45,167 nt of DNA from Corynebacterium lipophiloflavum DSM 44291 (GTDB lineage Bacteria; Actinomycetota; Actinomycetes; Mycobacteriales; Mycobacteriaceae). The stretch spans positions 129,291 through 174,457 of the forward strand of contig NZ_GG667195.1 of NCBI RefSeq assembly GCF_000159635.1, in the 5' to 3' direction. The first letter of the stretch is position 1. The number at the start of each line of letters is the position of its first letter. Of this stretch, positions 36,047 to 45,167 are shown piece after piece. The notes beneath the pieces are model-generated. The model made no database searches and was not told the origin of the DNA. It worked only from the letters and a program-made list of their open reading frames with translations. The translations under genes were made by a program, and so were the position numbers.

Positions 36047-37219
36047 ATGACACATACGGGAATAACCACCCCGCGCGGGTTTCGCGCCACGGCCACAACG
36101 GCCGGCATCAAGGCCTCGGGCAAACCCGACATGGCGCTGGTGATCAATGAGGGCCCGGAGTTCGCAGCCGCGGCCGTGTTCACCCGCAACCGCGTCGTGG
36201 CTTCCCCGGTGAAGGTCTCGCGCAGGGCCGTGGCCGACGGCACCCTCAAGGCGATCGTGTTCAACTCCGGCAACGCCAATGCGTGCAACGGCCCGCAGGG
36301 CGACCGCGACGCGACGGAAGAGACCGAGCTCGTTGGTCGCGCGCTGGGCATCGACGCGACCGATGTCGCGGTGTGCTCCACCGGCCTGATCGGCGACCTG
36401 CTCCCGATGGACAAAATTCGCGCCGGCATCGACCAGCTGGCCGAGAGCGCCGCAACTGGAGGCACGGACGGGGGCGCTGCTGCAGCCGAGGCGATCATGA
36501 CCACGGATACGGTGTCGAAGCAGGCCGTCGCCGAGCGCGACGGGTGGTCCGTCGGCGCAATGGGCAAGGGTGTGGGCATGATGGCCCCCTCGCTGGCGAC
36601 GATGCTGGTCTGCCTGACCACGGACGCGTCGGCAAGCCCGCAAGCTCTGGCCGAGGCCCTGAAGAAAGCCTCCAAGGTCACCTTCGACACCCTCGACATC
36701 GATGGGTCGACCTCCACCAACGACACCGTGATCGCGTTGGCGTCCGGCGCTAGCGGGATCACCCCGAGTCAGGAGGAGCTCGACTCTGCGGTGCGTGACG
36801 TGTGCGAGTCAATTGCGGCCCAGATGCAGGCCGACGCCGAGGGCGTGACCAAGCGTGTCACCATCACGGTGGAGGGCACCACCAACGACGGGCAGGCGCT
36901 CAACGCCGCGCGCACCTTGGGGCGAGACAACCTGTTCAAGTGCGCCATGTTCGGCTCCGACCCGAACTGGGGGCGTGTGCTCGCCGCGGTGGGCATGGCG
37001 GACGCCGACATGGATCCGGAGCGCATCTCCGTGTTCTTCAACTCGCAGGCGGTGTGCGTCGACTCTACGGGCGCACAAGGCGCGCGTGAGGTGGATCTCT
37101 CTGGCCCCGACGTTGACGTGCGCGTTGACTTGGGCACCGGCGGTCCCGGAACCGCGACCGTACGCACGACGGACCTGTCGCACGCCTACGTAGAAATCAA
37201 CTCCGCATACAGCACCTAA
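36047..37219 (+). CDS. argJ: bifunctional glutamate N-acetyltransferase/ornithine acetyltransferase
   Basis: ArgJ (390 residues) transfers the acetyl group from acetylornithine to glutamate, recycling it. Self-cleavage into two chains occurs in [20 protein letters not shown], before Thr185 of the ATML motif. Other conserved parts are [24 protein letters not shown] and [17 protein letters not shown]. No argA is needed with this cyclic route. The ATG has no clear ribosome binding site. Confidence 0.97.
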   Translation: MTHTGITTPRGFRATATTAGIKASGKPDMALVINEGPEFAAAAVFTRNRVVASPVKVSRRAVADGTLKAIVFNSGNANACNGPQGDRDATEETELVGRALGIDATDVAVCSTGLIGDLLPMDKIRAGIDQLAESAATGGTDGGAAAAEAIMTTDTVSKQAVAERDGWSVGAMGKGVGMMAPSLATMLVCLTTDASASPQALAEALKKASKVTFDTLDIDGSTSTNDTVIALASGASGITPSQEELDSAVRDVCESIAAQMQADAEGVTKRVTITVEGTTNDGQALNAARTLGRDNLFKCAMFGSDPNWGRVLAAVGMADADMDPERISVFFNSQAVCVDSTGAQGAREVDLSGPDVDVRVDLGTGGPGTATVRTTDLSHAYVEINSAYST

Positions 37220-37231
37220 AGGGGCAGCAAC

Positions 37232-38169
37232 GTGTCACCCACCCGCAGCTTAAGCAACGCTGACCGCGCCTACGTCCTCGCCGAGGCGCTGCCGTGGCTT
37301 CAGCACTACCGCGACAAGATCGTCGTGGTCAAGTACGGCGGAAACGCCATGATCGACGAGTCGCTGAAAGCCGCATTCGCCGCGGACATGGTCTTTCTGC
37401 GTACCGTCGGTGCGAAACCGGTGGTGGTCCACGGCGGGGGCCCGCAAATCTCCGCCATGCTGACCCGCCTCGGGCTCGAGGGCGGCGAGTTCGTCGGCGG
37501 CTTCCGCGTTACCACTCCGGAGATCCTCGAGGTGGTCCGCATGGTTTTGTTCGGCCAAGTGGGGCGCGACCTGCTGGGCAAGATCAATTCCTACGGCCCC
37601 TACGCCGTCGGAACCTCCGGCGAGGACGCCGGCCTGTTCCGCGCGAAGAAGCGCTTCATCGAGCGCGACGGTCAACAACTCGACATTGGGCTGGTGGGCA
37701 CGATTGTCGACGTCGACCCCTCCGCAGTGATGGACATCATCGAAGCGGGCCGCATCCCGGTGGTCAGCGGACTCGCCCCAGGTGACGACGGAAACGTCTA
37801 CAACATCAACGCCGACGAGGCCGCCGGCGAGCTCGCCGCCGCGATCGGTGCGGAGCGTTTGATCGTGCTCACGAACGTCGAGGGCCTGTACACCGACTGG
37901 CCGAACAAGGACTCGTTGGTGTCTAAACTCGAGCTCGCGGACTTGGAGGCGCTCATGCCCGGGCTCGATTCCGGGATGATCCCGAAGATGCAGGCGTGCA
38001 TCACGGCGGTCAGTGGGGGAGTCAAAGCCGCCCACGTCATCGACGGGCGCATCGCGCACTCGGTGCTGCTCGAGCTTTTGACCATGGGAGGTATCGGCAC
38101 GATGGTCCTGCCGGATGACTATGACGAAGCCACCTACCCGGCGGGCACGGTTTTCAGGAAGGACGAGCA

Positions 38170-38173
<4 letters not shown>
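37232..38173 (+). CDS. argB: acetylglutamate kinase
   Basis: ArgB (313 residues) phosphorylates N-acetylglutamate. The amino-acid kinase fold shows [29 protein letters not shown] and [20 protein letters not shown]. The N-terminal helix (about residues 8-25) is the extension found in hexameric arginine-inhibited kinases; the C. glutamicum enzyme is the feedback control point. Its end overlaps argD by four bases. Confidence 0.97.
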
Positions 38174-40288
<2,115 letters not shown>

Positions 40289-40289
<1 letters not shown>

Positions 40290-40780
40290 TGGCGATACCG
40301 TTGTCACGCACCGCGCGCCAGGCGAGGATAATGGAAATCCTCGGCACGGCCCGCGTGTTCTCGCAGATGCAGCTCTCCGAGCTGCTCAACGACGAAGGAA
40401 TCGATATCACCCAGGCCACCCTGTCCCGCGATCTCGACGAGCTCGGCGCCCGAAAAATCCGGCCCTCCGGTGGCGGCAGAGCGTTTTACGCGGTTAGCTC
40501 GCTGCACGACGCGATGGGTGACGCAGTCACCGGCCCGCGCGAGAAACTGCGCCGGATGATCGAGGAACTCGTCGTCTCCGTCGACCACTCCGGCCCGATG
40601 GCGGTACTGCGCACCCCGCCGGGCGCGGCCCAGTATTTGGCCAGCTACATCGACCGCGTCGGCCTTGATCAGGTTGCCGGCTGCATCGCCGGCGACGACA
40701 CGATCTTCGTCCTCGCCCGGGATCCTTCCACGGGCAAGGACCTCGCGGAGAAACTATTTATCCCGGGCGGAGCCATCTAG
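40289..40780 (+). CDS. argR: arginine repressor
   Basis: ArgR (163 residues) is the hexameric, arginine-responsive repressor. The N-terminal winged helix (about 8-75) contains [17 protein letters not shown], the recognition segment. The C-terminal domain (about 90-160) binds arginine and oligomerises through [21 protein letters not shown] 40289 overlaps the argF stop; the frame extends upstream into argF but without homology. Its likely target is the ARG box in the argC promoter, closing a feedback loop. Confidence 0.96.
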
Positions 40781-40783
40781 GCT

Positions 40784-40814
40784 CCCGCCGCGCCGCCCGC
40801 GTCGGGGCGGCGGG
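40784..40814 (+). terminator. GC-rich hairpin between argR and argG
   Basis: CCCGCCGC (40784-40791) pairs perfectly with GCGGCGGG (40807-40814), but no T tract follows. It may be a weak terminator that splits argCJBDFR from argGH, or partial readthrough control. No ARG box half-site was seen in this 80-base gap. Confidence 0.5.
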
Positions 40815-40860
40815 TAACCTAAAACACACGTCTTAAACAATCACAAGGAGATTTCAGCTC

Positions 40861-42063
40861 ATGACTAACCGCGTTGTGCTCGCGTACTCGGGCGGCCTCG
40901 ATACCTCGGTCGCCATCCCGTACCTCGGGGAGATGATCGGCGGCGAGGTCATTGCCGTGGCCCTCGATCTCGGACAGGGCGGGGAAGACATGGAATCCGT
41001 GCGCCAGCGCGCGCTGGACTGCGGCGCGGCTGAATCCATCGTCATCGACGCGAAGGACGAGTTCGCCGAGGAGTACTGCCTGCCGACGATCAAGGCCAAC
41101 GGCCTGTACATGAACGAGTACCCGCTGGTCTCGGCAATTTCACGCCCCCTGATTGTGAAGCACCTCGTCGAAGCCGCCCAGCAGCACGGTGGCACCCACG
41201 TCGCCCACGGCTGCACCGGTAAGGGCAACGACCAGGTTCGCTTTGAGGTCGGCTTCCTCAACCAGGACCCGAACCTGGAGATCATCGCCCCCGCGCGCGA
41301 CTACGCCTGGACGCGCGACAAGGCGATCGAGTACGCCGAGGGCAAGGATCTGCCGATTGAGCAGTCCGCAGCCTCCCCGTTCTCCATCGACCAGAACGTG
41401 TGGGGCCGCGCGGTGGAGACGGGCTTCCTCGAGGACCTGTGGAACCCGCCGACCAAGGACCTGTACGCCTACACAGAGGACCCGGCGATCGGCAACGCAC
41501 CGGACGAGGTCATCATCTCATTCGAGTCCGGCAAGCCCGTGGCCATCGACGGCCGCCAGGTCACCGTGCTCGAAGCCATCGAGGAGCTCAACCGCCGCGC
41601 CGGCGCGCAGGGCATCGGCCGCCTCGACATGGTCGAGGACCGGTTGGTGGGCATCAAGTCCCGCGAGGTCTACGAGGCACCTGGCGCGCTGACCTTGATC
41701 ACCGCGCACAAGGCGCTCGAGGACGTCACCGTCGAGCGTGAGCTCGCCCGCTACAAGCGGCTTATCGACGCCCGCTGGTCCGAAGAGGTCTACGACGGCC
41801 TCTGGTTCGGCCCGCTCAAGCGCTCCCTCGACGCCTTCATCGAGTCCACCCAGGAGCACGTCACCGGCGTTATCCGCATGGTGCTGCACGCCGGAACCGC
41901 AACCGTCAACGGGCGCCGCTCCAACCATTCGCTCTACGACTTCAACCTGGCCACCTACGACACGGGCGACACGTTCGACCAGACCCTGGCCAAGGGGTTC
42001 GTGCGCCTGCACGGGTTGTCGTCCCAGATCGCCAACAAGCGTGACCGCGAAGCCGGAAAGTAG
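40861..42063 (+). CDS. argG: argininosuccinate synthase
   Basis: ArgG (400 residues) condenses citrulline and aspartate with ATP. The pyrophosphate loop is [18 protein letters not shown]; further conserved parts are [15 protein letters not shown] and [22 protein letters not shown] lies eight bases before the ATG. argH follows after 12 bases. Confidence 0.97.
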   Translation: MTNRVVLAYSGGLDTSVAIPYLGEMIGGEVIAVALDLGQGGEDMESVRQRALDCGAAESIVIDAKDEFAEEYCLPTIKANGLYMNEYPLVSAISRPLIVKHLVEAAQQHGGTHVAHGCTGKGNDQVRFEVGFLNQDPNLEIIAPARDYAWTRDKAIEYAEGKDLPIEQSAASPFSIDQNVWGRAVETGFLEDLWNPPTKDLYAYTEDPAIGNAPDEVIISFESGKPVAIDGRQVTVLEAIEELNRRAGAQGIGRLDMVEDRLVGIKSREVYEAPGALTLITAHKALEDVTVERELARYKRLIDARWSEEVYDGLWFGPLKRSLDAFIESTQEHVTGVIRMVLHAGTATVNGRRSNHSLYDFNLATYDTGDTFDQTLAKGFVRLHGLSSQIANKRDREAGK

Positions 42064-43518
<1,455 letters not shown>

Positions 43519-43528
43519 GATGACACTC

Positions 43529-43705
43529 ATGAGTCTCGACCCCAAGCTTCTCGACGTCCTCGCGTGCCCGCAGGACAAAGGGCCACTCGTCTTCAACGAG
43601 GCCGAACAGCTGCTCATCAACGAGCGGCTGGGAATTGCTTATCGAATCGACGACGGCATCCCCGTCCTGCTTATCGACGAAGCCCAAACGTACCCGGCCC
43701 GCTAA
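43529..43705 (+). CDS. Trm112 family protein
   Basis: This 58-residue protein has the Trm112/YcaR-type sequence (DPKLLDVLACPQDKGPLVFN, then YRIDDGIPVLLIDEA). Eukaryotic and archaeal Trm112 activates methyltransferases; bacterial members are short and of unclear role. Only one Cys remains (ACPQDKG), so zinc binding is unlikely. ATG 43529 is chosen over ATG 43520, which overlaps the -10. Confidence 0.88.
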   Translation: MSLDPKLLDVLACPQDKGPLVFNEAEQLLINERLGIAYRIDDGIPVLLIDEAQTYPAR

Positions 43706-43750
43706 GCACGGCGACCGCACACCGAGCGCAGAAAGATCCCCTCACACTCC

Positions 43751-45022
43751 ATGTCAACCCACACGGATATCATCGCCGAACTTCAATGGCGCGGGCTGAT
43801 TAACCAGTCCACCGACTTGGAAAAGCTCCGCGAGGAAACGCGGCAGCCGATCACGCTGTACTGCGGGTTCGACCCGACCGGGCCGTCGCTGCACGCCGGG
43901 CACCTGGTACCGCTGTTGATGCTGCGCCGCTTCCAGATGGCCGGCCACCGGCCCATCGTTCTCGCCGGGGGAGCGACGGGCAAGATCGGCGACCCGCGCG
44001 ACGTAGGTGAGCGATCCATGAACTCCGATGACACCGTCGCGGATTGGGCGCAGCGTATCTCTGGGCAGCTCGCACGGTTCATGGACTTCGACGGGGACAA
44101 CGCCGCGTTGCTGGTCAACAACAATGACTGGACCGCAGATATGAGCGTGATTACGTTCCTGCGCGACGTGGGCAAGCACTTCTCCCTGTCGACGATGCTC
44201 AGCAGAGACACGGTGAAACGGCGCCTGGAAAACGACGGCATTTCCTACACCGAGTTCTCCTACATGCTTTTGCAGGCCAACGACTTCGTGCAACTGCGGC
44301 GCAACCACGACTGTGTCCTGCAGATCGGAGGCGGCGACCAGTGGGGAAACCTAGTCGGCGGCGTCGACCTCAACCGCCGAATGGACGGCGCGCAGGTGCA
44401 TGCCCTCACGGTTCCGCTCGTGACGGACTCTGAGGGAAAGAAGTTCGGCAAATCCACGGGAGGCGGTTCACTCTGGCTCGATCCCGAGATGACTTCGCCC
44501 TACACCTGGTACCAGTACTTCGTGAACACGGCGGACGCCGACGTGATCCGCTACTTGCGTTGGTTCACCTTCCTTGACAGCGAGGAGCTCTCACGCCTCG
44601 AAACCGAAGTGGCGGAGAGCCCGTTCAAGCGCGAAGCGCAAATTCGCCTCGCCCAGGAAATGACTGACCTTGTTCACGGGCCGGAAGCGACCCGCGGGGC
44701 AGAACTCGCCGCACAGGCCCTGTTCGGCCGCGCTGACCTGCGTGAACTCGACGAGCGAACCCTCGCGTCGGCTGTCTCGGAGACGCGGGTGCACGAGACG
44801 GCCGCTGATGCGGGTGAAACAATCGTTGACTTGCTCGTTGGCGCGGGACTGGCCGACTCCAAGGGAGCGGCACGCCGTTCGATCAAGGAAGGCGGCGTCT
44901 ACGCGAACAACGAACGTGTCGAGTCCGAGGATTTCGTTCCCGCGGCCGACGACTTCCTCCATGGGCGCTGGCTTGTCCTCAGGCGAGGAAAGAAGAACTT
45001 CGCGGGCGTCAAGCGCGTCTAA
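43751..45022 (+). CDS. tyrS: tyrosyl-tRNA synthetase
   Basis: TyrS (423 residues) charges tRNA-Tyr. The class I HIGH motif is LHAGH within [18 protein letters not shown], and the KMSKS motif is KFGKS. The tyrosine pocket shows [12 protein letters not shown] and [10 protein letters not shown]-terminal S4 domain (about 360-423, [20 protein letters not shown]) binds the tRNA. Confidence 0.97.
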   Translation: MSTHTDIIAELQWRGLINQSTDLEKLREETRQPITLYCGFDPTGPSLHAGHLVPLLMLRRFQMAGHRPIVLAGGATGKIGDPRDVGERSMNSDDTVADWAQRISGQLARFMDFDGDNAALLVNNNDWTADMSVITFLRDVGKHFSLSTMLSRDTVKRRLENDGISYTEFSYMLLQANDFVQLRRNHDCVLQIGGGDQWGNLVGGVDLNRRMDGAQVHALTVPLVTDSEGKKFGKSTGGGSLWLDPEMTSPYTWYQYFVNTADADVIRYLRWFTFLDSEELSRLETEVAESPFKREAQIRLAQEMTDLVHGPEATRGAELAAQALFGRADLRELDERTLASAVSETRVHETAADAGETIVDLLVGAGLADSKGAARRSIKEGGVYANNERVESEDFVPAADDFLHGRWLVLRRGKKNFAGVKRV

Positions 45023-45035
45023 GTAGATCACCATT

Positions 45036-45058
45036 CCCCGGCTTTGAGCTGGGGATTT
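45036..45058 (+). terminator. tyrS terminator
   Basis: CCCCGGCT and AGCTGGGG pair over 8 bp with one G-T wobble and a three-base loop, followed by ATTTGT. The last 109 bases are T/G-rich with no gene; TTGACT at 45154-45159 could be a -35 element of a unit starting beyond the window. Confidence 0.75.
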
Positions 45059-45167
45059 GTGTTGTGTGTGGTGGGTTGGTTAGTGTGTTGTTCCGCTGCT
45101 TGTTGAGGTTGCTTCTGGGTTAACTTCTGGTGGTGGGTGAATTTCATGGCTGTTTGACTTTGTGTTC

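Noticed and set aside
40784..40814. Strong intrinsic terminator between argR and argG
   Set aside because: The stem is perfect but there is no T tract, so it was listed only as a weak hairpin.

Overview
The window reads as a high-GC actinobacterial chromosome segment, most likely a Corynebacterium. The evidence is the gene set and order (rpsA-coaE-uvrB, uvrA, infC-rpmI-rplT, pheST, argCJBDFRGH, tyrS), secreted proteins with AxA cleavage sites, and many genes whose start codon lies 6-9 bases after a TANNNT -10 element (leaderless transcripts, common in Corynebacterium and Mycobacterium). No tRNA, rRNA, CRISPR array, insertion sequence or phage gene was seen.

Layout. 1-4.6 kb: two overlapping CNNM/HlyC-type membrane genes, a secreted DUF218 protein, and a sodium:dicarboxylate/amino-acid symporter. 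4.8-6.3 kb: a POT-family peptide transporter whose conserved N-terminus is cut off by an in-frame TGA. 6.3-21 kb: polA, an AlkZ-like winged-helix protein, a lipoprotein, a methyltransferase, rpsA, coaE, a DUF4259 protein, uvrB, two universal stress proteins, a HelD/HelR-like helicase, a DoxX protein with a long Lys-rich tail, and an MBL hydrolase. 21-24 kb: uvrA.

24-28.9 kb is the accessory part, inserted between uvrA and infC. Reading rightwards it holds an array of secreted paralogous modules: one 250-aa protein, a decayed second module, then two intact proteins of 190 and 194 aa. Facing it on the minus strand are a histidine kinase, a tiny signal-peptide gene ending in a Cys-containing tail, and a LuxR-type response regulator. 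The tiny peptide gene has an in-frame TAA at codon 7. A perfect bidirectional terminator separates the two sets. I infer a peptide-linked two-component system next to the exported proteins; the exported modules have an ETX/aerolysin-like look that is only a hypothesis.

28.9-45 kb returns to core genes: the infC operon with a leader terminator and a probable AUC start, a SpoU methyltransferase, pheS-pheT, the full arginine cluster with its repressor argR and a candidate ARG box in the argC promoter, a Trm112-like gene whose -10 contains the argH stop codon, and tyrS followed by a terminator and a T/G-rich stretch running off the window.

Three in-frame stops (TGA at 4901, TAG at 24974, TAA on the minus strand at 27614) and one frameshift near 25,415 fall in otherwise well-preserved reading frames. 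They are either real strain-level decay or sequence errors and should be verified first.
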